The translations under genes were made by a program, and so were the position numbers. From assembly GCF_000144625.1 (NCBI RefSeq), contig NC_014376.1, forward strand, positions 1,674,001-1,738,000: 64,000 nucleotides of DNA. The letters run 5' to 3'. The first letter of the stretch is position 1; every line of letters begins with the position of its first letter. This DNA is from [Clostridium] saccharolyticum WM1 (GTDB taxonomy: Bacteria; Bacillota; Clostridia; Lachnospirales; Lachnospiraceae). Positions 35,051 to 43,887 of the stretch are shown one piece after another. The notes beneath the pieces are model-generated. The model saw only the letters and a list, made by a program, of their open reading frames with translations, searched no databases and was not told the origin of the DNA.

Positions 35051-35089
35051 GGGGTATCGCTTACGGAAGAAGGCGATCCCCCTTTTTTG
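35051..35089 (+). terminator. Terminator between binding protein and permeases
   Basis: GGGGTATCGC pairs with GCGATCCCC and is followed by CTTTTTT. Partial read-through here would make binding protein more abundant than permeases. Confidence 0.82.
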
Positions 35090-35106
35090 TCCAAATTCTA
35101 TGGAGG

Positions 35107-35199
35107 ATCCCTTTATGCCCGGAAGCCATGGGCAGGAATAAGGAAACACTCTTCGAGTATCCCTTTATGCCCGGAACCCATGGGCAGGAATAAGGAAAG
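35107..35199 (+). repeat. Two-hairpin intercistronic repeat, two copies before the permease genes
   Basis: Copy 3 is about 35107-35145 and copy 4 is 35148-35199. The core TGCCC...GGGCA is kept, with the loop changed to GGAAGCCAT or GGAACCCAT. In copy 4 the small hairpin is ACTC-TTC-GAGT instead of ACCC-TGC-GGGT, a paired change. The end GGAAAGGAAG serves as the ribosome site of the permease gene. Confidence 0.8.
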
Positions 35200-35210
35200 G
35201 AAGATTGATT

Positions 35211-36062
35211 ATGAATAAAATGTTGGGGAAAAAGAGGTATGTGGCCTGCTTTGTGCTGCCTGCGCTCATTCTGTTTATCAGCTTTACGATGATACCGCTC
35301 TTTATTTCAGGTACCTACAGCCTTTTTCTATACGACGGCATCGGGACCATGAAATTTATCGGATTTGGAAATTATATAAGGATGTTCGCCGAGGACCGTT
35401 ATTTTGTTAAAGCCATCTTAAATTCCCTCCTTTTAGTAGGCGCGTCCCTGTTCATCCAGCTGCCTATCTCCCTTTTTCTGGCCATGGTTTTGGCAAGAGG
35501 GGTAAAAGGAGAAAAGTTTTTCAGGACTGTTTACTTTTTGCCGGTGGTGATCTCCAGTATGGTAATCGGCCAGCTTTGGATGAAGATGTTTCACAGCGAA
35601 TACGGTCTTTTAAACCACGTGATCCGGGCGTTGGGTCCAGCCGATTTCACTTTCTCCTGGCTTTCAAATCCTAAAACCGCATTTTTCTCCACCCTGGTTC
35701 CCGCAGTGTGGCAATACATCGGCTACCATTTATTGATTTTTTATGCAGGAATCAAGTCCATTTCCCAGGACTATTATGAGGCGGCTCAAATTGACGGCGC
35801 CAGTAAGTGGCAGGTAAATACCAGGATCACCCTGCCTCTTCTGGCTCCGGTGATCAAGACCTGCGTCATATTCTCCATCACTGGTTCCCTAAGGGCCTTT
35901 GACCTTATTTATGTCATGACAGGAGGCGGCCCAAACCTCCGCAGGGGTTTGTATGGATATGGAAGTGCGCAGGCATTTTTTATTGTTGTGGAGTGTCTGC
36001 TTTTTACCTTTATTGTCAGCAGACTGTTTAAAAAGGCAGAAGAAAACGCATCAGCAATATAA
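35211..36062 (+). CDS. ABC sugar permease, MalF type
   Basis: The 283 residues (ATG 35211) have six predicted helices. The first is LPALILFISFTMIPLFISGTYSLFLYDGI. The permease loop motif is YYEAAQIDGASKWQVNTRITLPLLAP at about 190-215 (EAA...G...I.LP), which contacts the ATPase. It pairs with the next gene, 14 bases downstream. Confidence 0.93.
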   Translation: MNKMLGKKRYVACFVLPALILFISFTMIPLFISGTYSLFLYDGIGTMKFIGFGNYIRMFAEDRYFVKAILNSLLLVGASLFIQLPISLFLAMVLARGVKGEKFFRTVYFLPVVISSMVIGQLWMKMFHSEYGLLNHVIRALGPADFTFSWLSNPKTAFFSTLVPAVWQYIGYHLLIFYAGIKSISQDYYEAAQIDGASKWQVNTRITLPLLAPVIKTCVIFSITGSLRAFDLIYVMTGGGPNLRRGLYGYGSAQAFFIVVECLLFTFIVSRLFKKAEENASAI

Positions 36063-36076
36063 TTGGAGGCAGTCAT

Positions 36077-36898
36077 ATGAAGATGAAAAAAAAGATAAAA
36101 TTTTTACTGCTGTGCCTGATTGCGCTGACTCAGATTTTTCCATTATATTGGCTTATTACTTTTTCCTTAAAAAGCAACGGAGAAATATTTGGAGAAAACG
36201 TCATCGGGCTACCTCAGGTATGGAGATGGGAAAACTATGGAAATGCCTTTACCCAGACCAGCCTTATCCGGTACTTTTTAAACTCCGTATTCTATTCCAT
36301 GGTAACCGTCGTTGTTGCAGGTCTTTTGTCCGCCATGGCTGCTTATGCCATAGCCAGAATGAGATGGAGGCTTAAATCCCTGGTGTTCGGGGCCTTTGCA
36401 TTGGGAATTATGATCCCGGCCCAGGCCGCCCTGCTTCCCTTGTTTCAGGTCCTTGATAAGGCCGGATTAAAGGGAGGGTATTTGGGGCTCCTCATTCCTT
36501 ATATTGCAGGGGCGATTCCCATGAGCATTATGATATTAATTGGGTTTTACAAAAGCATTCCAATGGAAATTGAAGAGGCTGCCTGCATTGACGGCTGCGG
36601 GATTTTCCGGTGCTTCGGAACCATCATACTTCCCATCATTAAACCGGCACTTGCCACTGCTTCTATATTTACTTTTCTGGGAACATGGAACGAGCTGATG
36701 CTGGCCAATACTTTTGTGGACAGCGACAGGTACCGGACTCTGCCTGTAGGAATTATGTCCTTTGCAGGCCAATATTCCACGGATTGGGGGCTGATCGGAG
36801 CGGGCATGGTAATAGCCACCCTGCCCACCATTGTCATTTACTTTATGCTGAGCAATCAGATCCAGGACAGTCTGGTTGCAGGGGCAGTGAAAGGATAG
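36077..36898 (+). CDS. ABC sugar permease, MalG type
   Basis: The 273 residues have six helices. The conserved IPMEIEEAACIDGCGIFRCFGTIILPIIKPALAT loop at about 158-190 is the EAA motif. FPLYWLITFSLKSNGEIF near the N-terminus is typical of MalG-type partners. The GH94 gene starts 4 bases after its stop. Confidence 0.94.
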   Translation: MKMKKKIKFLLLCLIALTQIFPLYWLITFSLKSNGEIFGENVIGLPQVWRWENYGNAFTQTSLIRYFLNSVFYSMVTVVVAGLLSAMAAYAIARMRWRLKSLVFGAFALGIMIPAQAALLPLFQVLDKAGLKGGYLGLLIPYIAGAIPMSIMILIGFYKSIPMEIEEAACIDGCGIFRCFGTIILPIIKPALATASIFTFLGTWNELMLANTFVDSDRYRTLPVGIMSFAGQYSTDWGLIGAGMVIATLPTIVIYFMLSNQIQDSLVAGAVKG

Positions 36899-36902
36899 CA
36901 GG

Positions 36903-39900
36903 ATGATGTTTGATTCAAAAGAAAGATATAGGATCGATAATTATCACAGGAAACCGGCATTTTCCAGTTTCTTACCTGGGATCAGCGGGATTTACGGTAT
37001 CCCACTCTGGTGCTTTTATACCAATCGGGGGCAGGCGATTACAAGCTTTGGCGTAGAAAACAAAAATCATTCCATTATGGAATTTTACCCGGCTCATCAG
37101 GCTTACCAGATGGTACGCAACTTGGGATTTCGTACCTTTATCAGGCTGGGGAATGAAGTGTACGAACCTTTCCGCCAGGATTCCGTGAAAACACGAATGT
37201 ATGTAGGCATGAATGAACTGGAGCTGGAAGAGATTAACGAAGAAAAAGGGTTGAAAACCAATGTACTCTATTATACCCTTCCCGATGAATCGGTTGCAGG
37301 TCTGGTGAGAAGGGTAACCGTACAAAATATCTCCCGTCATCAGCATCGTCTGCAGGTCCTGGATGGAATGCCCGGAATCATTCCTTATGGAATCGGGTTA
37401 AAAGAAATGAAGGATATGGCCCAGACCATGAAAGCGTGGATGCAGGTGGAGGATGTGGAGAAAAGGACGCCCTATTACCGGGTGCGGTACAGTACCGGGG
37501 ATTCATCAGTGGTTTCGAAGATCGAAAAGGGAAATTATATGCTTTCTTATTCAGAGTCCGGCCAACTGCTTCCAATCATTGCAGATCCAGAGCTGGTGTT
37601 TGAATATGATACGGCGCTTGAGCATCCCGTGGGATTGAACCGGCACAGTCTTGGTGAGCTTTTGGAAAAAAAACAGATCACTCAAAATCTTTTGCCTTGC
37701 GGCTTTTCCTGCCTGATCAGGATCCTATCTGCCGGGGAGATTCTGGAGTGGAACAGTGTGACAGGCCAGGCGTCAAATAAAAAGATCCTGGCAGATTATG
37801 GGTCGAAAACTCTGGACAGTACCTATTTTCAGGATAAATACAACCGGGCGGCAGAAAAAACACGGGAGCTTGGAACCTTCATTGAAACGAAAACCTCTGA
37901 TCCGGTTTTTGATGCCTACTGTAAGCAGACGTATGTGGATAATGTACTGCGGGGCGGATTTCCCATAAAAACTGGAAAGGACTCTGTTTTTTACGTATAT
38001 TCCAGAAAGCATGGGGACATGGAGAGAGATTACAATGATTTTTCCATGATTCCGGAATATTACTCCCAGGGAAACGGTAATTTCAGGGATGTAAACCAGA
38101 ACCGGAGAAGTGATGTTTTGTTCACGCCCTATGTGAAGGACCATAACATCAAGCTGTTTTACAATCTGCTTCAGTTGGATGGATATAATCCCCTGGTGGT
38201 TAAGCAGGTTTCTTATGAAACTGTCCGGACGGATAAGATACTGGTTCATGTGGAAGAAGGCAGCAAAAGCCTTATGGAAGCATTTTTTCAAAAGGAATTT
38301 TCACCTGGAAACCTGTTTGCCTTTCTGGAACAGCACTCTATTCCCCTGAATTGCAGCAGGGAGGATTTTTTAAATACTGTGGTGGAAAACAGCACGGAAA
38401 AATTCCATGCTGATTTCGGGGAAGGTTACTGGACCGATCACTGGACATATCATCTCGATCTGATCGAATCCTATCTTTCCGTTTATCCAGAAATGGAAGA
38501 ATATCTGCTGTTTACTGATAAAAGCTACACCTATTATGAATCAAGGGCAGCCGTAAAGCCGAGGCGTGAGCGTTATGTGAAGACGGACCGGGGAATCAGG
38601 CAGTATCAGGCCCTTTACGAAGGCCGGAAAACGGGAGATTTAAAGGAAGCCGTTTCCATTGATTATGGAAAGGGAACGGTCTATGTTTCAAACTTAATGA
38701 CAAAGCTTATGGTGCTGGCCGCCAATAAAACCGCTTCTCTGGATATGTCCGGCTTAGGAATAGAAATGGAAGCAGGCAAGCCGGGTTGGTATGATGCATT
38801 AAACGGCCTGCCCGGCCTGTTAGGCTCCTCCATGGCGGAGACCTTTGAACTGTACCGGCTGCTGAACTATATGGAAAGCGTTCTGGACCGGTTTGATGAA
38901 AGGGTTACGGTACCGGCCGAACTCTATGATTTTATCATGGATCTGGACAAAATCTTTACCTGCTATGAAAAAGGGGGCAAAACCAAGCTTTGGGTATGGA
39001 ATGAGTGCAATGGATGCAAGGAGCGGTACAGAGCGCTTACGGCCCAGGGGGTGCAGGGGAATGAGGTTTCCATGTCCGGAGCGATGGTTAAGGTGATTCT
39101 TGGGAAATGGATCTCCTATGTGGACGAGGGAATCAAGTCCGTCTGCGGGGAGGATGGAAAGATCCCCACCTATTATACGCATTTGTTTGACAGTTATGAG
39201 ATGGAAGGAGATCATATCATTCCGGAAAATCTGCGGGTCGTTCCCCTGCCTTTGTTTTTAGAGGGGGTTGTCCGGTATATGAAACTGCCGGCATCCAAGG
39301 AAGAAAAACTGAGTTTGTATCAAAAAGTAAAGCAGACCGGGTTATACGATGCGAAATTGAACATGTATAAGGTAAATGAATCCCTGGAAAATGCTTCCTT
39401 TGAGATCGGAAGAGCTAAGGCATTTTCACCCGGCTGGCTGGAAAACGAATCCATCTGGCTTCATATGGAATATAAGTATCTGCTGGAATTGCTCAAATCA
39501 AAATTATATGAAGAGTTCTTCCGGGATTTCCGCAATGCCTGTATTCCGTTTTTCAATGAAAATGCATATGGAAGAAGCCTGCTGGAGAACTCTTCCTTTA
39601 TCGTAAGCAGTGCAAATGCCGATGAAAAGCTGCATGGAAGAGGTTTTGTAGCAAGACTCAGCGGCTCAACCGCCGAATTCCTGCAGATGTGGCAGATCAT
39701 GATGTTTGGGGAAAAGCCCTTTCGCATGGATGGGGAAAGGCTGTGCTGCTTTTTTGAGCCGGCAATTCCAGAGTATCTAATCCCAAAAGAGAAAACCGTG
39801 GAAGCAAGATTTTTAGGAAAAACAAAAGTGATCTACCGGTTTTTTCATAAACAGGATATGATTCCAGGGTCCTACGGCATTGAACGGATGGAGCTGGAAT

Positions 39901-40031
39901 ATTATGATGGACAGACGAAGGTAGTTAAGGCTGCAGGGCTGTCCGGCACGCCTGCCGAAAAACTGAGAAAGGGTATGGTAAAATCACTGGTTATAACGGT
40001 CGGCAGGGTCAACCATCTCTCTCAGGATTAG
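36903..40031 (+). CDS. Large GH94-type phosphorylase (1,2-beta-oligoglucan phosphorylase-like)
   Basis: The 1042-residue cytoplasmic protein belongs to the large GH94 branch. Features are HGDMERDYNDFSMIPEYYSQ and GNGNFRDVNQNRRSDVLF (about residues 370-400), and MEAGKPGWYDALNGLPGLLG at about 622-641 with the presumed catalytic Asp near 631. This set recalls 1,2-beta-oligoglucan (sophoro-oligosaccharide) phosphorylases of Listeria and clostridia, which are slightly longer (about 1100). The assignment to sophorose-type substrates is inference. It is the last gene of the importer operon, so its substrate is probably what the importer brings in. Confidence 0.82.
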   Translation: MMFDSKERYRIDNYHRKPAFSSFLPGISGIYGIPLWCFYTNRGQAITSFGVENKNHSIMEFYPAHQAYQMVRNLGFRTFIRLGNEVYEPFRQDSVKTRMYVGMNELELEEINEEKGLKTNVLYYTLPDESVAGLVRRVTVQNISRHQHRLQVLDGMPGIIPYGIGLKEMKDMAQTMKAWMQVEDVEKRTPYYRVRYSTGDSSVVSKIEKGNYMLSYSESGQLLPIIADPELVFEYDTALEHPVGLNRHSLGELLEKKQITQNLLPCGFSCLIRILSAGEILEWNSVTGQASNKKILADYGSKTLDSTYFQDKYNRAAEKTRELGTFIETKTSDPVFDAYCKQTYVDNVLRGGFPIKTGKDSVFYVYSRKHGDMERDYNDFSMIPEYYSQGNGNFRDVNQNRRSDVLFTPYVKDHNIKLFYNLLQLDGYNPLVVKQVSYETVRTDKILVHVEEGSKSLMEAFFQKEFSPGNLFAFLEQHSIPLNCSREDFLNTVVENSTEKFHADFGEGYWTDHWTYHLDLIESYLSVYPEMEEYLLFTDKSYTYYESRAAVKPRRERYVKTDRGIRQYQALYEGRKTGDLKEAVSIDYGKGTVYVSNLMTKLMVLAANKTASLDMSGLGIEMEAGKPGWYDALNGLPGLLGSSMAETFELYRLLNYMESVLDRFDERVTVPAELYDFIMDLDKIFTCYEKGGKTKLWVWNECNGCKERYRALTAQGVQGNEVSMSGAMVKVILGKWISYVDEGIKSVCGEDGKIPTYYTHLFDSYEMEGDHIIPENLRVVPLPLFLEGVVRYMKLPASKEEKLSLYQKVKQTGLYDAKLNMYKVNESLENASFEIGRAKAFSPGWLENESIWLHMEYKYLLELLKSKLYEEFFRDFRNACIPFFNENAYGRSLLENSSFIVSSANADEKLHGRGFVARLSGSTAEFLQMWQIMMFGEKPFRMDGERLCCFFEPAIPEYLIPKEKTVEARFLGKTKVIYRFFHKQDMIPGSYGIERMELEYYDGQTKVVKAAGLSGTPAEKLRKGMVKSLVITVGRVNHLSQD

Positions 40032-40126
40032 AATGTCATATCATATGATGGGGAATTATGGAGAGATTTAAGATCCAATTTAATGAAATGAGAAAAAGAA
40101 GAGGATTTGCGTTTAAGAAAAAAGCA

Positions 40127-40155
40127 TTGACATGACCCGTTTTTCATGATATTGT
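40127..40155 (+). promoter_or_regulatory. Promoter of the DUF2294 gene
   Basis: TTGACA (40127-40132), 17 bases, TATTGT (40150-40155). It overlaps an upstream in-frame ATG (40146), which supports the start at 40176. Confidence 0.8.
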
Positions 40156-40175
40156 ATCAGTCAGGTGATGCAGGT

Positions 40176-40541
40176 ATGACAAAAGGTCAGTTAGAGGCCA
40201 AAATCAGTGAAATCCTCAGCAAATTTGAGGTCGAATATATGGGAAGGGGTCCAAAGACCATCCGTACCTATATCTTAAGTGATATGATCATAATCAGGTT
40301 AATTGGATTCCTAAGTCCTTCTGAGAAAAAGCTGGCAGAAAGTTCACAGGGAGTAGAATTACTGAAGAAAGTACGCACTTCCTTATTTGAGGGCGGCAGA
40401 GATTATCTTGAAAAATTACTGGCAGACGTCATAGACGCGGCGGTTATCAGTACTCATTCTGATATCAGTACAAAAACAGGTGAAAAGGTCATTGTCATTA
40501 CCGTAGACAGGAATTTAGAGGAGCTTTATACAGTTAAATAA
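40176..40541 (+). CDS. DUF2294-family protein
   Basis: About 121 residues from ATG 40176. The family pattern is MTKGQLEAKISEILSKFEVEYMGRGPKTIRTYILSDMIIIRLIGFLSPSEKKLAES, with the invariant GRGP, then VIDAAVISTHSDISTKTGEKVIVITVDRNLE. The fold looks like small alpha/beta; function is unknown. It is a single-gene transcript. Confidence 0.85.
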   Translation: MTKGQLEAKISEILSKFEVEYMGRGPKTIRTYILSDMIIIRLIGFLSPSEKKLAESSQGVELLKKVRTSLFEGGRDYLEKLLADVIDAAVISTHSDISTKTGEKVIVITVDRNLEELYTVK

Positions 40542-40584
40542 CACCGGAAGACGTCACAAATTAGAATCGTTCTAAGTTGTAAGT

Positions 40585-40620
40585 AAGCCGATATCCATGA
40601 ATTGGATATCGGCTTTCTAT
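40585..40620 (+). terminator. Terminator-like hairpin after the DUF2294 gene
   Basis: A perfect 12-bp stem (40585-40596 with 40604-40615) is followed by a short T-poor tail (TCTATATATC). Confidence 0.6.
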
Positions 40621-40903
40621 ATATCAGAAGGGAGGCGGTAAATGGGTTAAAATGCAGCAGTAGCGGGAAATCCATGGATTTTCCGGTTATAACAGAAGGT
40701 ATCCGCCAGGAGGCTGTGAAGAGTTTTTTAAAAAATCATAGATTATCACATGCCGGGAATATTAAAATAGAAACTATGTAATACTTAATAAAATTGGGAA
40801 TCAAAGGTTAAAAGGTCATTATTAATTATATGGTTTGTGCCGGTCCCATGGCCGGTGCAAATGATAGATGTGCATTAGGGCGTGCGCAGGAACGGAGGAA
40901 AAT
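40621..40903. other. Non-coding gap before the DUF4914 gene
   Basis: I see no convincing gene here. It holds a short CCGG-flanked dyad (about 40663-40695), an A/T-rich stretch that probably contains the promoter, the GTGCCGG...CCGGTGC dyad at about 40839-40859 and the GGAGG ribosome site of the next gene. Confidence 0.4.
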
Positions 40904-42781
40904 ATGCTGGAATCTTTACGTGATATGAATTTACCCGGGTATGTAGAGGATATACTGGTTCAGTCAAAAGGTGTGGTTATTCCAAAGACCAGGGAAGAAT
41001 TGCTGGCGCTGGCGATGGGAAATGCAGAAAATACGGAATTTCACATTGAATATGAAGTAGAAGGCAAAGGCACGGTTTTGGAAGCTACTGCGATCAAGTG
41101 TAAAAACGGTGTTGTAGTCAATTATACAGATGACTATATGAGAAGACGTGATCCTGACTGTCTGCTGATAGCAGATAAGAAGCCAACAGATAAACCAAGA
41201 TACGAAGATGTTTGTCAGTCTGATTTTGAGTCCCTGAGAGAACAGACCTTTGACTGGCTGAAAAAACAGGAACTGATTTTTTTCCCATTTAAGTCTGGCG
41301 GACTTGAATATGGATATGATTCCATCCTGATCGCACCGTCAAACGCAGGTTTTTTTGCTGCCGGATTGGGGGATTTACAGGGATTTTTAAATATTGATGA
41401 GATTTCATCTGATTTTAAGCCAAAAGCAATAGTTTTCCTGGCTCCCCCATTCAGACATACTCATTTCGATGGAAAGCAGATTGTGGTTCATAACCGCCTG
41501 AATGAAATTCATGAAGTTTATTCCTACAATTTATATCCCGGCCCAAGTGCCAAAAAAGGTATTTACGGAGTTCTTCTTAATATCGGAGAAGAGGAAGGCT
41601 GGGTAACAGCCCATGCTTCAACAGTTAAAGTAATCACCCCGTATGACAATGAAATCGTCATCATGCATGAAGGCGCCTCCGGAGGCGGAAAAAGTGAAAT
41701 GATTGAGGATATTCACAAGGAAATGGATGGCAGGGCCATATTGGGCAGAAATACAGTCACAGGTGAAAAGAATTATCTGGTACTGAATGAAACATGTGAT
41801 CTGATACCGGTAACGGATGATATGGCATTATGCCATCCCAAAATGCAGAATGACAGCAAAAAGCTGGTTGTCAAGGATGCGGAATCCGCATGGTTTCTGC
41901 GGTTGGATAATATCAAATGCTATGGCACTTCCCCCCAATATGAAAAAATACTGATCCAGCCGGAAGAACCCCTTATTTTCTTAAACATGCAGGCAGTGCC
42001 CGGTGCCACCTGCCTGGTTTGGGAGCATACCCTGGACCAAAACGGAAAACCTTGCCCCAATCCCCGCGTTATTTTACCAAGAAGGCTGGTGCCCAAGGCC
42101 ATTGACATGCCGGTGGAAGTGGATGTGAGAAGCTTTGGAGTGCGGACTCCTGCCTGTACCAAGGAAAACCCTACCTACGGCATTCTTGGCATACTCCACA
42201 TTCTGCCGCCGGCCCTGGCCTGGTTATGGCGTCTGGTTGCCCCCAGAGGATTCAACAATCCAAGCATTATAGATTCTCTGGAAATGACCAGTGAAGGAGT
42301 CGGCTCCTATTGGCCCTTTGCCACCGGTAAAATGGTGACTCAGGCCAACTTACTTCTTGAACAGATTTTACATTCAACCAATACCCGGTATGTACTGATT
42401 CCTAATCAGCACATCGGCGCTTATGAAGTGAGTTTTATGCCCCAGTGGGTTGCCAGAGAGTACATTGCGCGAAGAGGCAGCGCCAAGTTTAAACCAGAGC
42501 ATCTGGTAGAGGCCCGCTGTCCGCTTCTGGGCTTTGGTCTTGATTCCTTAAAAATTGACGGCCAGTATATCAGAAGAGCATTTTTAAGACCGGAAACCCA
42601 GCAGGAGGTAGGAACCCAGGGGTATGATGCCGGAGCGAAAATATTAACAGATTTCTTTCAGCAGGAGCTGATGAAGTATTATACGGATGATCTGGATCCA
42701 TTAGGAAAGCAGATCATTGATATGTTCCTGGCAGGTGCCACGGTTAAGGAATACCTGGAAATCATACCTATGAGATATTAG
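40904..42781 (+). CDS. DUF4914-family P-loop protein (PEP-carboxykinase-like)
   Basis: The 625 residues start at ATG 40904 (GGAGG upstream). A P-loop, HEGASGGGKSEMIEDIHKE, lies at about residues 254-272, and the preceding NEIVIMHEGASGGGKS plus VTDDMALCHPK and AWFLRLDNI recall the ATP-dependent PEP carboxykinase and HPr-kinase fold. NNPSIIDSLEMTSEGVGSYWPFATGKMVTQANLLL is highly conserved-looking. The catalytic activity is not known to me. It is transcribed alone between DUF2294 and the uronate locus. Confidence 0.75.
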   Translation: MLESLRDMNLPGYVEDILVQSKGVVIPKTREELLALAMGNAENTEFHIEYEVEGKGTVLEATAIKCKNGVVVNYTDDYMRRRDPDCLLIADKKPTDKPRYEDVCQSDFESLREQTFDWLKKQELIFFPFKSGGLEYGYDSILIAPSNAGFFAAGLGDLQGFLNIDEISSDFKPKAIVFLAPPFRHTHFDGKQIVVHNRLNEIHEVYSYNLYPGPSAKKGIYGVLLNIGEEEGWVTAHASTVKVITPYDNEIVIMHEGASGGGKSEMIEDIHKEMDGRAILGRNTVTGEKNYLVLNETCDLIPVTDDMALCHPKMQNDSKKLVVKDAESAWFLRLDNIKCYGTSPQYEKILIQPEEPLIFLNMQAVPGATCLVWEHTLDQNGKPCPNPRVILPRRLVPKAIDMPVEVDVRSFGVRTPACTKENPTYGILGILHILPPALAWLWRLVAPRGFNNPSIIDSLEMTSEGVGSYWPFATGKMVTQANLLLEQILHSTNTRYVLIPNQHIGAYEVSFMPQWVAREYIARRGSAKFKPEHLVEARCPLLGFGLDSLKIDGQYIRRAFLRPETQQEVGTQGYDAGAKILTDFFQQELMKYYTDDLDPLGKQIIDMFLAGATVKEYLEIIPMRY

Positions 42782-42840
42782 AATTTTTTCTGGGAAACGT
42801 TTTAATCAGCCCGGATACTGTGATTCTCCGGCCACAGCGT

Positions 42841-42854
42841 ACTTGTATACTAGT
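42841..42854. promoter_or_regulatory. Candidate GntR operator at the gntR promoter
   Basis: ACTTGTATACTAGT differs at two positions from the site in the uxuA promoter (43793-43806). It lies directly upstream of the -35 at 42857. Confidence 0.65.
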
Positions 42855-42856
42855 GC

Positions 42857-42885
42857 TTGACATTGAGACAGATTTCGCTTATTCT
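42857..42885 (+). promoter_or_regulatory. Promoter of the gntR gene
   Basis: TTGACA (42857-42862), 17 bases, TATTCT (42880-42885). Confidence 0.8.
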
Positions 42886-42919
42886 ATGTATAACAGAATT
42901 TGAGAAAAGAGGTCATGGT

Positions 42920-43594
42920 ATGCGGCTGACAGAACGGTATTCCAAAGAGACTGGAAGGGAATATGCACTCAGGATGTTAAAGGATAATATCATACATCTT
43001 GATCTGATTCCCGGAAGCATGCTGAGCGAAAATGAATTATCTTCAGAAATGCATTTATCCCGAACCCCGGTGAGAGAGGCTTTGATTGAACTTTCAAAGG
43101 TGAAAATTGTAGAGATTTATCCCCAAAAGGGAAGCGCAGTGGCTTTGATCGATTATAATCTGGTGGAAGAGGCCCGTTTTATGCGCAATGTCCTGGAATG
43201 TGCCGTGGTGGAGCTTGCCTGTAAGATGGCCGGGGAAGATGCTGTCATGAAACTGAGGGAGAATGTGAAGCTTCAGGAGTTTTACCTGGAAAACCGTTCC
43301 CCTGAGCAGCTTCTTAAGCTGGATGATGAATTTCACCGGCTGCTGTTTCATATAACCGGCAAAGACCAGGTTTATCAGCTTATGGACAGCATTACCATTC
43401 ACTTCGACCGGATACGCAGCATGTCCCTGATAGCAGTAAAGGATTTAAAAACAATTTCCGACCATCAGTCCATGGTGGAAGCCATTGCAGCAAAAGACGG
43501 AAAAACGGCAAAGGATGTGATGGAAAAACATTTATCCAGATATAAGATTGATGAGGAAGCCTTGCGCAGGGAATATCCCGGGTATTTCCGGTAA
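42920..43594 (+). CDS. GntR-family regulator (FadR/FCD type), probably of uronate use
   Basis: The start is ATG 42920 (224 residues). Residues about 10-75 are the GntR winged helix (GSMLSENELSSEMHLSRTPVREALIELSKVKIVEIYPQKGS). Residues about 85-215 are the FCD ligand domain, with metal and ligand positions in LDDEFHRLLFHITG and HQSMVEAIAAKD...HLSRY. It directly precedes uxuA-uxuB and near-identical palindromes with the GTATAC core of UxuR/ExuR-like sites occur at both promoters. It therefore probably represses uxuAB until a hexuronate intermediate binds. Confidence 0.9.
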   Translation: MRLTERYSKETGREYALRMLKDNIIHLDLIPGSMLSENELSSEMHLSRTPVREALIELSKVKIVEIYPQKGSAVALIDYNLVEEARFMRNVLECAVVELACKMAGEDAVMKLRENVKLQEFYLENRSPEQLLKLDDEFHRLLFHITGKDQVYQLMDSITIHFDRIRSMSLIAVKDLKTISDHQSMVEAIAAKDGKTAKDVMEKHLSRYKIDEEALRREYPGYFR

Positions 43595-43640
43595 GTTTCT
43601 TAGTCTGGCCGACCCGCAGAATATAATTTCCTAAGAATTA

Positions 43641-43697
43641 AAAAAAAACGGTAATAATCGATGAATAGGCATTCATCGTTTATTACCGTTTTTTTAT
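43641..43697 (+). terminator. Terminator after gntR
   Basis: A long stem (AACGGTAATAA-TCGATGAAT with ATTCATCG-TTTATTACCGTT), AGGC loop, then seven T. An A-run on the 5' side could also work for the other strand. Confidence 0.88.
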
Positions 43698-43785
43698 GTG
43701 CGTATCTGAAGAAGGACCAAGATTAACATCTGGTTGTTTGTGTAAAACTAACAAAAAAAAATAGAATATTTATCGAATGTGCTGA

Positions 43786-43814
43786 TTGAACTACTAGTAT
43801 ACTAGATATATACT
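43786..43814 (+). promoter_or_regulatory. Promoter of uxuA
   Basis: TTGAAC (43786-43791), 17 bases, TATACT (43809-43814). The spacer is occupied by the GntR palindrome. Confidence 0.75.
43793..43806. promoter_or_regulatory. Candidate GntR operator in the uxuA promoter
   Basis: CTAGTATACTAG (43794-43805) is a perfect 12-bp palindrome lying between the -35 and -10. Bound regulator would exclude RNA polymerase. Confidence 0.72.
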
Positions 43815-43887
43815 AAAAGCAGGATTTGAAAGCCATAATTATTGCATTTATAAAAGAATTTGGAGCTAGGAACGGAGGTATTATACC

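Noticed and set aside
40621..40903. Small gene or riboswitch in the gap before DUF4914
   Set aside because: No frame with ribosome site and plausible composition, and no recognised aptamer motifs; only short dyads.
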